Below, in pieces: positions 1-6,366 of a DNA stretch of 7,350 nucleotides (the first letter of the stretch is position 1; each line of letters begins with the position of its first letter). This stretch comes from Deferribacteraceae bacterium (GTDB lineage: Bacteria > Chrysiogenota > Deferribacteres > Deferribacterales > JAISNW01). The stretch covers positions 1 to 7,350 of the forward strand of contig JAITJJ010000030.1 of the NCBI GenBank assembly GCA_031278965.1, given 5' to 3'. Under the pieces are notes generated by a model that saw only the letters and a program-made list of their open reading frames with translations, was not told where the DNA came from and did no database searches. Made by a program: the position numbers and the translations under genes.

Positions 1-161
1 TAGAAAAATTAGCATGATTGGAGGATTTGCAACCCTTTTTATTTTATAATGTTAAAATATGTAAAGAAAACGGGATTATTCCTTTTTCAGCGCTTTTTTC
101 TACAAATTTTATAAAAAAAATCACCGAGGCTAAAAACTGTAAAAATGTATTAGCGAACGCC

Positions 162-1040
162 CTACGGGCAGCTTTCCGCATTAAGCGCAGGGGAGTTGCC
201 CTTCGCAAAGCGTGTATACAGTTTAAAGCGCACGCAGTTATTCCCCGTTAGCGGGTGACTGTAGACGGTTTCATCTATTCTGTTCACCTTTCCGTCCGCC
301 TCGACAATATACTCTATGGCGTTATCCACACCGTCCCAGCTTAAAGTTATATTGGAGGGACGGCGGATAATCCGCAAATTTTGCGGGGGGAGGAGTATCT
401 GATCTGATGTGACGGTTATCGTTTCAGAATAGGCAATGCCCGGTGTTCCGCTCTCGGAATACGGAACTGCTGAAAAGAGTATTTTGGAAGATAGAGGGAT
501 AGCATAGCAGGAGCGGGAATCTGCTTCAACGGGTTGTCCGTTAATTTTTACATCCACAAAAGCGACACTGCGGCTCGTTTCCATATTAACACAGAGTTTG
601 CCGCCCCGTATTGAATGACGGATACTGTCAATTACCACCCGCCCTCTGTAACTTACAATCTTTGTAACGTAGTCAGAGTAAACATCATAACGTTTATGCT
701 GTGTGGAAAACCGATAAATGTAACGTGTTTCCTGATGAGTGGAATTGTCAAGGAATTCATTCCTGGGTGTAAGCATTGCAACTTGCCTGTAACTTGGAAA
801 AGAGAGATCGCCTATCTCTGATTCCGCCCGTTCTGCAAGAACCGTATGCTCAGATGAATTGGAGATAAGCACCCCGTCTTCTGAAAGCGAGACTTCTATC
901 CATATGGGAGGCGGAATATCAAGGGCATCTTTAGGGATAGGATCCCCTTTTTTGCCGCAGGATTCAATGAAAAATAGCGCGATGAACAGTGCAACAGGGA
1001 GCACAGCGGGGAACGCAAAAAAAAGGTTAAATTTGCCCAT
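162..1040 (-). CDS. Envelope lipoprotein with LptM-like N-terminus and C-terminal FN3-like domain
   Basis: This is a predicted lipoprotein of 292 residues. Residues 1-27 form a hydrophobic signal segment ending in IES-C28, a usable but atypical lipobox because glutamate sits at -2. The mature protein begins CGKKGDPIPK, resembling the C-G-x-K-G-P/D start of the small LptM (YifL-type) lipoproteins that help mature the outer-membrane LptD/LptE complex. LptM proteins are usually well under 100 residues, so this one has a long extension. Residues 217-290 (from LPPQNLRII through ITLSWDGV and EYIVEADG) have the spacing of a fibronectin type III fold: early proline, core tryptophan, then a tyrosine strand. 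The middle part (about 45-215) is unrecognised and probably beta-rich. It starts 33 bp after argH, with only a weak GGAC upstream. A lipoprotein of this type beside argH recurs in deltaproteobacteria, often followed by lysA. Lipoprotein status is well supported; an LptM role is inference. Confidence 0.8.
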   Translation of the reverse strand: MGKFNLFFAFPAVLPVALFIALFFIESCGKKGDPIPKDALDIPPPIWIEVSLSEDGVLISNSSEHTVLAERAESEIGDLSFPSYRQVAMLTPRNEFLDNSTHQETRYIYRFSTQHKRYDVYSDYVTKIVSYRGRVVIDSIRHSIRGGKLCVNMETSRSVAFVDVKINGQPVEADSRSCYAIPLSSKILFSAVPYSESGTPGIAYSETITVTSDQILLPPQNLRIIRRPSNITLSWDGVDNAIEYIVEADGKVNRIDETVYSHPLTGNNCVRFKLYTRFAKGNSPALNAESCP

Positions 1041-1073
1041 TAAAAAGTCCGTTTAAATACAGGATAGACTTTA

Positions 1074-2453
1074 TTAATCAAACGTTGCAAGGAGTTTTTT
1101 TGCGTTTTCAATCTGCACCAATACCTGCTCTTTAGCTGTTCCGCCATAGGATTTGCGGCGATTCACCGCTGCTTCCACCGAGATAAACCCATATACATCT
1201 TCTTCAACTTTTGGAGAAATCTGCCTAAACTCTTCCAAAGAGAGTTTTTGCAACCCCTTTCCGACAGAGATAGAATACGAAACTGCTCTGCCCGCCGCCT
1301 CATGGGCATTTCTAAAACTCTCCCCTTTTAACACAAGATAGTCCGCTAGATCTGTCGCGGTGGAAAAACCCTTCGCTGCAGCGCTGTACATAGCATCACT
1401 GTTTATTCTCATACTTAAAAGCATGGGAGGAAATATTTCAAGAACCGCATTTACTGTATCAAGCGTATCAAAAAGCGGTTCTTTATCTTCCTGCAAGTCC
1501 TTGTTATATGCCAGAGGAAGTCCTTTCATAGCGGTTAAAAGAGCTATGAGGGAACCATATACCCTGCCGGTTTTTCCCCGAACAAGTTCCGTCACATCCG
1601 GATTTTTTTTCTGCGGCATTATGCTTGAACCGGTGGAAAACGCATCGCTAAGTTCAAAAAAAGCAAATTCAGAGGTTGAATAGAGGACGATCTCTTCCGA
1701 AAAGCGGGAAAGGTGCATCATCAATATTGAAGAAGCCGCCAGGGTTTCCAGAACAGAATCTCTGTCGCTTACGGAATCAATGCTGTTTTCAGTTGGGGCT
1801 GCAAAACCCAGCTTTTCAGCCGTAAAACGGCGATCTATAGGGAAAGTGGTGCCCGCGAGAGCTCCCGCGCCCAAGGGGGAGAGATTAAGTCGCTGTCTGA
1901 TCTCCTTAAAACGGGCGTAATCCCGCAGGAGCATCTGAAGGTAAGCGAGCAGATAGTGGGAAAAGAGGATGGGCTGTGCTATCTGCATATGGGTATAACC
2001 GGGCATGATAACGCCCAATTGTTTTTCCGCAAGCTCCAATAAACCAAGGGAAAAATCTTTTATCTTCCCGTTTATCTTTGCAAGCTCATCCCTAAGATAG
2101 AGGCGCAAATCCAATGCCACCTGATCATTGCGGCTTCTTGCGGTGTGGAGTTTGCCTCCGACGCTTCCCGCAATCTCTGTAAGGCGGACCTCCACCGCCA
2201 TATGGATATCCTCGTCTTCAATATTAAATCGGAACTCTCCGCTTTTTATCTCGGATAAGATGCGCTTTAGGGCATCTTCAATTACGCTGGCATCTTCCTT
2301 AGATATGATATTCTGTTTGGCGAGCATCTTAACATGGGCAAGACTCCCGCATATATCATATTCCGCCAAACGTTTGTCAAATGTAATGGATGCGTTAAAT
2401 TTATCCAAAAGTTCATTTGTCCTCTCGGAGAACCGCCCTTTCCATAACTTCAT
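1074..2453 (-). CDS. argH: Argininosuccinate lyase
   Basis: The enzyme cleaves argininosuccinate into arginine and fumarate, the last step of arginine synthesis, as a cytosolic homotetramer of the fumarase/aspartase superfamily. At 459 residues it has normal family length and looks intact. The opening MKLWKGRFSE is the typical ArgH N-terminus. Family signatures follow in order: HTARSRNDQ at 103-111, GYTHMQIAQPI at 152-162 with the conserved histidine H155, LSPLGAGALAGT at 191-202, and the flexible catalytic loop GSSIMPQKKNPD at 275-286, which carries the catalytic serine. The ATG shares 4 bp (ATGA) with the guaB stop and has no clear Shine-Dalgarno of its own, so translational coupling to guaB is likely. 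No ARG-box-like operator is evident within the cluster. The identification is secure. Confidence 0.98.
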   Translation of the reverse strand: MKLWKGRFSERTNELLDKFNASITFDKRLAEYDICGSLAHVKMLAKQNIISKEDASVIEDALKRILSEIKSGEFRFNIEDEDIHMAVEVRLTEIAGSVGGKLHTARSRNDQVALDLRLYLRDELAKINGKIKDFSLGLLELAEKQLGVIMPGYTHMQIAQPILFSHYLLAYLQMLLRDYARFKEIRQRLNLSPLGAGALAGTTFPIDRRFTAEKLGFAAPTENSIDSVSDRDSVLETLAASSILMMHLSRFSEEIVLYSTSEFAFFELSDAFSTGSSIMPQKKNPDVTELVRGKTGRVYGSLIALLTAMKGLPLAYNKDLQEDKEPLFDTLDTVNAVLEIFPPMLLSMRINSDAMYSAAAKGFSTATDLADYLVLKGESFRNAHEAAGRAVSYSISVGKGLQKLSLEEFRQISPKVEEDVYGFISVEAAVNRRKSYGGTAKEQVLVQIENAKKLLATFD

Positions 2454-3931
2454 TGTCTTGCCCAGTAGTTTGGAGCTTCTTTGGTTATCTGAACATCGTG
2501 AACATGACTTTCCGCAAGGGCTGCGGAGGTGATCTTTGTAAATTTGGCTTTTTTGCGCACATCCTCAATGTTGGCGCACCCCGCATATCCCATACCGGAG
2601 CGGAGACCGCCCACCATCTGCGTAACCGTCTGGTTAAGCTCGCCTCTATAGTGAACACGCCCTTCTATCCCTTCCGGCACCAACTTGCCGTCCGGGGCGC
2701 CTTCTTGAAAATATCTGTCTTTGCTCCCTTCCTTCATGGCAGAAAGAGAGCCCATGCCGCGGTAAACTTTATAGCTTCTCCCTTGATAGAGCTCTATTTC
2801 ACCGGGAGACTCCAAGGTTCCCGCAAAGAGGGAGCCGATCATTACAGAACTTGCTCCGGCGGCAAGGGCTTTCACAATATCTCCAAAATTTTTTATTCCG
2901 CCGTCAGCAATAATCGGAATCCCTATTTCATCAGCAACAACGGCACAATCCATAATTGCCGATATTTGCGGCACTCCCACGCCGGTAACCACCCTTGTGG
3001 TGCAGATTGAGCCTGGACCGATCCCTACCTTTACACAATCTGCTCCAGCATCGGCAAGAGATTTTGTAGCGGCGGCAGTGGCCACATTCCCCGCAATAAG
3101 CGGCAAAGAAGGATGTTTTTTCTTTATAGCGGACACTGCATTTTTAACATTTATATGGTGACCGTGGGCGGTATCCACCACAATTACATCCACTTTCTTT
3201 TCCACCAAACCGTCAACGCGGTCCATATATGCCCCCCCCACACCAACTGCAGCGCCTACCATAAGCCTGCCGTATGTATCTTTGGAAGCGTGGGGGTATT
3301 TTATCCGTTTATTGATATCTTTTATGGTAACAAGTCCTTTCAGATTAAATCCGTCGTCTACCACAAGCAACTTTTCAATCCTATGTTTATGAAGTTTTTG
3401 CATCGCCTCGTCCAGGGAAGTTCCCATAGGGATAGTAACAAGGTTTTCGCTCGTCATATGGTCGCTGACTTTGCCCTGATAGTTGGTGACAAACCGTAAG
3501 TCACGGTTTGTCAGTATTCCCACCAGACGATTGTTTTTTACCACAGGGATACCGGAAATCTTATATTTTGCCATAATATCAAGGGCATCTGAAACGGTGC
3601 GATCAGGCTCAATAGTGATGGGATCAACAATCATTCCGCTCTCAGAACGTTTTACTTTATCAACTTCGTCCAACTGCTGTTCTATGGTCATATTTTTATG
3701 AATAAAACCCAATCCGCCTTCCTGTGCCATTGCAATTGCCATACGCGCTTCCGTAACCGTATCCATAGCGGCGCTTACCAGTGGTATCTGTAAGGTAATA
3801 TTATTTGTAAGTCTGGTGGATGTGCTCACTTCAGAAGGGAGAACATGGCTTTCCCCCGGCAAAATCAACACATCATCAAAAGTAAAACCATCTGAAACTA
3901 TTTTACTTGCTACGAACTTAATATAATCCAT
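2450..3931 (-). CDS. guaB: Inosine-5'-monophosphate dehydrogenase
   Basis: IMP dehydrogenase oxidises IMP to XMP with NAD+, the committed step toward GMP, in the cytosol as a tetramer or octamer. The 493 residues match the usual bacterial length. Residues 13-25 (SDGFTFDDVLILP) are the conserved N-terminal strand. Two CBS domains lie at about 98-153 and 157-213, inserted in the TIM barrel as usual. The catalytic loop GPGSICTTRVVTG at 305-317 places the nucleophile at C310. IADGGI at 341-346, MIGSLFAG at 364-371 and RGMGSLSAM at 391-399 form the phosphate site. The flap SKDRYFQ at 403-409 holds the catalytic Arg-Tyr pair R406/Y407, and GLRSGMGYAG is at 442-451. GGAGAG at 3939-3944, inside the end of nadE, sits 7 nt before the ATG. 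It starts 3 bp after nadE and overlaps argH by 4 bp. The product uses NAD+, which is the product of the gene upstream. Confidence 0.98.
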   Translation of the reverse strand: MDYIKFVASKIVSDGFTFDDVLILPGESHVLPSEVSTSTRLTNNITLQIPLVSAAMDTVTEARMAIAMAQEGGLGFIHKNMTIEQQLDEVDKVKRSESGMIVDPITIEPDRTVSDALDIMAKYKISGIPVVKNNRLVGILTNRDLRFVTNYQGKVSDHMTSENLVTIPMGTSLDEAMQKLHKHRIEKLLVVDDGFNLKGLVTIKDINKRIKYPHASKDTYGRLMVGAAVGVGGAYMDRVDGLVEKKVDVIVVDTAHGHHINVKNAVSAIKKKHPSLPLIAGNVATAAATKSLADAGADCVKVGIGPGSICTTRVVTGVGVPQISAIMDCAVVADEIGIPIIADGGIKNFGDIVKALAAGASSVMIGSLFAGTLESPGEIELYQGRSYKVYRGMGSLSAMKEGSKDRYFQEGAPDGKLVPEGIEGRVHYRGELNQTVTQMVGGLRSGMGYAGCANIEDVRKKAKFTKITSAALAESHVHDVQITKEAPNYWARQ

Positions 3932-3934
3932 AAT

Positions 3935-4681
3935 TTATCTCTCCAATGTAATGCTCGCCCGTCGCTTAAACTCAGAATTTTCTATCAGTTTTATAACCCT
4001 TTCGGCAAACTCCTTCTGAAAACCTTCTTTAACCGCTACTTCCGCTGAATACCCGTTTGTCTCCAAGATCAGCAACAGTTTATCCGCTTCCGTATATAAA
4101 AACGGTTCCCCGTCATCTGTTGCGCCATTATAAAGACCGGTGTTCTGCGCCTTTAATAATATTATATCCGGAAACCCTATCTCCTTCGCCAGTTCCCATA
4201 CTTCGGTTTTATATATGTTCCCCAGAGGATTTACGGCACACGCAGTATCGCCGTATAAAGTGATACTGCCCAGCATAATCTCGCTTTTATTGGCGGAACC
4301 TACAACCAGAGCGTTATACAATGCACTCTGATCATATAGCACCAACATGCGCAAACGCGAAAGAACGTTTGTTCTTCTGCGGTCGGTAGGGTTTATTATG
4401 GAATCAAAATACGGATCCGCTATGCGGGTAATGTCCATATATATAAGGGAAGCCCCAAAAAAATCTGCAACCGCTTTGGCGTCTGAAAAGCCGTGAGGGT
4501 CGATGTCATTATACGGCAGGTAGAAGAGGTTTACACTGTCCGCTCCCAACGCTTTACAGGCAATAGCGGCGGCAACGGCGGAATCAACCCCGCCGGAAAG
4601 CCCTAGCACCGCTTTGGAAAAACCGGTATTGTCTGCGGCTTTTTTTAAACCGTCCGCAAGTTTATCAAAGAGTCTGCTCAT
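3935..4681 (-). CDS. nadE: Ammonia-dependent NAD synthetase, single-domain
   Basis: NAD synthetase adenylates deamido-NAD+ with ATP and amidates it with ammonia to give NAD+. I place the start at 4681, not at the in-frame ATG at 4732. The sequence MSRLFDKLADGL is preceded 7 nt upstream by AGGAG, and the longer form would overlap the HD gene by 38 bp with an un-NadE-like 17-residue extension. The protein is then 248 residues, the size of stand-alone NadE without a glutaminase domain. The ATP-pyrophosphatase loop LGLSGGVDSA is at 26-35, RLRMLVLYD at 109-117, GSANKSE at 128-134 and YGDTACAVNPLGNIYKTEVW at 143-162. Two spots are unusual: ACA replaces the more common ACD, and KAQNTGLYNGATDDGE at 177-192 replaces the usual K-P-P-S-A-x-L-x-x-G-Q-T-D-E. 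The family call is firm; full activity is probable, not proven. Confidence 0.93.
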   Translation of the reverse strand: MSRLFDKLADGLKKAADNTGFSKAVLGLSGGVDSAVAAAIACKALGADSVNLFYLPYNDIDPHGFSDAKAVADFFGASLIYMDITRIADPYFDSIINPTDRRRTNVLSRLRMLVLYDQSALYNALVVGSANKSEIMLGSITLYGDTACAVNPLGNIYKTEVWELAKEIGFPDIILLKAQNTGLYNGATDDGEPFLYTEADKLLLILETNGYSAEVAVKEGFQKEFAERVIKLIENSEFKRRASITLER

Positions 4682-4688
4682 ATTACTG

Positions 4689-4693
4689 CTCCT
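4689..4693 (-). promoter_or_regulatory. Ribosome binding site that fixes the nadE start
   Basis: On the minus strand AGGAG lies 7 nt before the ATG at 4681, in the 13-bp gap after the HD-domain gene. The alternative in-frame ATG at 4732 lies inside the HD gene and has no comparable site. This spacing is the main reason for choosing the shorter NadE. Confidence 0.75.
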
Positions 4694-4694
4694 A

Positions 4695-5258
4695 CTAAAG
4701 ACCAAGCTCCGAGCGGATTGAACGCATGGCATTTATAACTTCATAGGTTAATTCATCAAAAGAAAGCCCCATCATAGCGGCACCCTTCTCTACAACCGCT
4801 CTGTCCACCCCAGCTGCAAAAGCAGCGGTTTTCCACTTCTTTTTTACGGATTTGACTTCCAGATCCTCAACGCTTTGGGAAGGACGAACTAAAGCACAGG
4901 CTGTGATAAAGCCAGTGAGCTCGTCAACAGCATAGAGCGTTTTCTCCAAATCCGTCTGCGGCTCCACGTCGTTTACAATACCGTATCCATGGCTAACTAC
5001 AGCTCTGACGGCATATTCAGGCCACCCTCTCTCTACCAATATCTCTTTAACTTTCTCGCAATGTTCATCGGGATATTTCTGATAATCTATATCGTGAATA
5101 AAGCCGATCTTCCCCCACTCGTCAGGATTTCCTCCGAACCTAACGGCAAAGCGGCGCATAGCAGCTTCCACAGACAAAGCGTGTTTATAAAGCTGGGGAT
5201 CGTCATTATATTCTTTCCATAGGGATATGACTTCGTTCATATCAGGCAGAGCGTTCAT
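4695..5258 (-). CDS. HD-domain metal-dependent phosphohydrolase
   Basis: The protein has 187 residues, the usual size for small stand-alone HD hydrolases. It retains the HD-superfamily metal ligands in order: H26 in YKHALSVE, the doublet H55-D56 in GFIHDIDYQKYP, H66 in PDEHCEKV, H90 in VVSHGYG and D112 in YAVDELTGFITA. Together with KYPDEH and the AVDELTGFI helix, this matches a widespread family annotated only as HDIG-type hydrolases. Members of the wider superfamily hydrolyse phosphomonoesters or phosphodiesters of nucleotides, but the substrate here cannot be read from sequence. It overlaps the upstream gene by 4 bp (ATGA) and ends 13 bp before nadE. The neighbourhood makes a nucleotide substrate plausible, but this is inference. 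ATG at 5258 is preferred over M7 because AGGG lies just upstream and the 4-bp overlap is typical. It is probably cytosolic, as no signal or membrane segment is seen. Confidence 0.88.
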   Translation of the reverse strand: MNALPDMNEVISLWKEYNDDPQLYKHALSVEAAMRRFAVRFGGNPDEWGKIGFIHDIDYQKYPDEHCEKVKEILVERGWPEYAVRAVVSHGYGIVNDVEPQTDLEKTLYAVDELTGFITACALVRPSQSVEDLEVKSVKKKWKTAAFAAGVDRAVVEKGAAMMGLSFDELTYEVINAMRSIRSELGL

Positions 5259-5956
5259 AATGTCCCTGCTACAACAATATAATCAAACTCACCGATCAGA
5301 TCCGGTTTCATGGATTCTTCTATACATAGTTTCGGAATGATTTTATCTCTTGAACCCTTGGATACACCCGTTCCCTGATAGTAATTCCTGTCATCATAGA
5401 TAACTTCCATCGTGCAGGCATACCTTACGGGGACGGCGCTTATGTAGTTCATCCCTTTAGGCGGCCAATCATGCACGTCAAGGGCGGTAACTTCCCCTGT
5501 TTCTTGAGCAAAAGCAGTGCAGAGATGCCCCATATTTATATCTTCACATTCACGGAAAATTAGAGAACGTTTAAGAAGCGGTGAGTAAAAATCTTCATAG
5601 TTTAATCTGCCGCTGGACACAAGAGTTTGTATGATATTGCCGGAGACAGGAAATGGATCTATCGCCCCCCGATCCGGTTCAAAACCGTTCATTATAAGAT
5701 AACTTTCTGTCGCTTTGCGCAGATTCAAATAAATTAAAACATCCGAGCGCAATTTGGACTCATACCAGACACTGTGTATTTTGACCGCCGCCAAGGTGAT
5801 GATAAGCAGCGATATGAACACAATGACTGTTATAAGCACCCATAACTTGCTAGGCTCAAGGGAGCGCTTTAATTCATTCTGCTTTTCTATCTTTGTTTCA
5901 TACTCACGTATGGCGTTATAATCATAACCGCCGCTATATTTTTTGCCATGCCTCAT
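5255..5956 (-). CDS. Single-pass membrane protein of unknown function, first gene of the cluster
   Basis: I do not recognise this family. The 233 residues divide into a charged N-terminal segment (1-37, rich in Lys/Glu/Arg/Tyr, with a short amphipathic stretch at about 15-31), one strong transmembrane helix at about 39-60 (WVLITVIVFISLLIITLAAV), and a C-terminal domain of about 170 residues. No signal cleavage site or lipobox is seen. The positive N-terminus suggests an N-in, C-out topology with a periplasmic domain. That domain has four cysteines (C137, C146, C181, C211) that could form two disulfides, and a helix after the membrane (LRSDVLIYLNLRKATESYL) vaguely like a pseudopilin. However, the hydrophobic segment lies too far from the N-terminus for a class III prepilin, and no GFTLIE site is present. 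The stop overlaps the HD gene by 4 bp. Start choice: an in-frame stop lies about 30 nt upstream and this is the first ATG. Confidence 0.8.
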   Translation of the reverse strand: MRHGKKYSGGYDYNAIREYETKIEKQNELKRSLEPSKLWVLITVIVFISLLIITLAAVKIHSVWYESKLRSDVLIYLNLRKATESYLIMNGFEPDRGAIDPFPVSGNIIQTLVSSGRLNYEDFYSPLLKRSLIFRECEDINMGHLCTAFAQETGEVTALDVHDWPPKGMNYISAVPVRYACTMEVIYDDRNYYQGTGVSKGSRDKIIPKLCIEESMKPDLIGEFDYIVVAGTL

Positions 5957-5963
5957 GCCTACA

Positions 5964-5990
5964 ATTAAAATATATATGGGAATTTGTCAA
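5964..5990 (-). promoter_or_regulatory. Candidate sigma-70 promoter of the cluster
   Basis: Read on the minus strand, a perfect -35 TTGACA (5985-5990) is followed after 15 bp by TTTAAT (5964-5969), a 5/6 match to the -10. The spacer is AT-rich and 2 bp shorter than optimal. Only 7 bp separate the -10 from the ATG at 5956, so transcription would begin at or very near the start codon. It is the only strong promoter-like match I see upstream of the six-gene cluster. Confidence 0.55.
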
Positions 5991-6021
5991 CAAAAAGGAG
6001 TGATTTTTTTTGGGGTCTCTG

Positions 6022-6055
6022 ATTCACTTATGATAATGTCCCGAATATTCACTTA
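6022..6055. repeat. Two direct copies of ATTCACTTA at 25-bp period
   Basis: ATTCACTTA occurs at 6022-6030 and again at 6047-6055, separated by a GATAATGTCCC-containing spacer. The pair lies between the cluster promoter and the IS5-type remnant. Spaced short repeats of this kind occur as transposase-binding sites at IS ends or as operator half sites. Neither role is demonstrated here. Confidence 0.45.
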
Positions 6056-6082
6056 GTAAGGGCTGATTTAATATGAATTTTA

Positions 6083-6098
6083 GCATTTTTGTAAATGC
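6083..6098. repeat. Short hairpin in the IS5-type leader
   Basis: GCATTT (6083-6088) and AAATGC (6093-6098) form a perfect 6-bp stem with a TTGT loop. AATT on each side can extend pairing across a 3-nt bulge. It lies about 70 bp upstream of the transposase ATG. It could be part of a terminal inverted repeat or a structure limiting read-in transcription; no poly-T tract makes it a classical terminator. Confidence 0.35.
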
Positions 6099-6166
6099 AA
6101 TTTCCATTTTAATTTATATGTTAAACTATAACTCATCAAAGGCAAATGCAATAAGGAGGAGCGATT

Positions 6167-6265
6167 ATGTTTCAGCAGACATTTACGGATATAGAATATG
6201 CAATGCGGAAGCGTCATACGAGACAGGAAAGATTTTTGAAAATGACGGAAAAGATAATTCCGTAG
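6167..6265 (+). pseudogene. IS5-family transposase, N-terminal 32 residues only
   Basis: Starting at ATG 6167, with a strong AAGGAGG (6153-6159) 7 nt upstream, the frame reads MFQQTFTDIEYAMRKRHTRQ and continues ERFLKMTEKIIP to a TAG at 6263-6265. This is the characteristic start of an IS5-family transposase, in which MFQQTFTDIEY and a K-I-I-P-W motif open a protein of roughly 300 or more residues. The reading frame stops exactly where the family has its tryptophan (TGG to TAG). The following TCT TAA could be further decayed IS5 codons or already foreign sequence. No downstream DDE domain of this transposase is present in the window, so the gene is dead. The fragment is opposite in orientation to the second transposase, which fits an insertion into it. 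Confidence 0.8.
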
Positions 6266-6292
6266 TCTTAAGTGTGTCAATAACGGGGGAAA

Positions 6293-6339
6293 ATTTCACC
6301 CTTTGTAGTTTAAGTCGGATTCGGAGAGGCCGGTGAAAT
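6293..6339. repeat. Inverted 8-bp repeats in the subterminal region of the IS1202-type element
   Basis: ATTTCACC at 6293-6300 is the exact reverse complement of GGTGAAAT at 6332-6339, with a 31-bp loop. The position about 20-70 bp inside the predicted end suits subterminal transposase-binding sites, which is inference. Confidence 0.45.
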
Positions 6340-6366
6340 AGGGAATGGTGGACTGCCTTTCCTGTC

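Larger units (their letters stand above)
6057..6272 (+). mobile_element. Left part of an IS5-family insertion sequence, interrupted
   Basis: The element is recognised from its transposase start at 6167. Both edges are estimates. The left edge is placed just after TTAG (6053-6056), which fits the short YTAR target site used by several IS5-family members, and before GGGCTGATTTAAT. The right edge is set where the end of the second element appears to begin. The leader holds a hairpin (6083-6098) and a 9-bp direct repeat AAATGCAAT at 6093-6101 and 6144-6152. The rest of the element, including the catalytic part of its transposase, is not in the window. It could continue beyond 7350, on the far side of the second element. 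Confidence 0.5.

Noticed and set aside
1..161. Promoter or terminator in the AT-rich stretch after the lipoprotein gene
   Set aside because: TTTACA and TATAAA exist on the minus strand but are only 11 bp apart. No GC-rich hairpin with a T-tract follows the stop at 162. I see nothing firm in this stretch.
18..251. Plus-strand open frame beginning with TTG after GGAGG-like sequence
   Set aside because: It runs antisense into the end of the lipoprotein gene, starts with TTG inside the GGAGG itself, and its product resembles no family.
2417..3010. Long plus-strand frame opposite guaB
   Set aside because: It lies entirely antisense to a fully conserved IMP dehydrogenase and argH start, and has a low-complexity translation without motifs.
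3935..4732. Longer NadE starting at the ATG at 4732
   Set aside because: It adds 17 residues unlike NadE, overlaps the HD gene by 38 bp and lacks a Shine-Dalgarno sequence. The ATG at 4681 has AGGAG 7 nt upstream.
5255..5956. Type IV pilin or pseudopilin identity for the first gene
   Set aside because: The helix after the membrane is suggestive, but the hydrophobic segment starts at residue 39 and there is no prepilin peptidase motif with Phe/Met at +1 and Glu at +5.
6080..6280. Minus-strand 66-residue frame over the IS5 transposase start
   Set aside because: It is the antisense shadow of the IS5 fragment, with no family resemblance and no start signal.
6073..6336. Plus-strand 87-residue frame starting at 6073
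   Set aside because: It reads through the IS5 leader and transposase start in the wrong frame. The frame starting at 6167 has the ribosome binding site and the recognisable IS5 transposase sequence.
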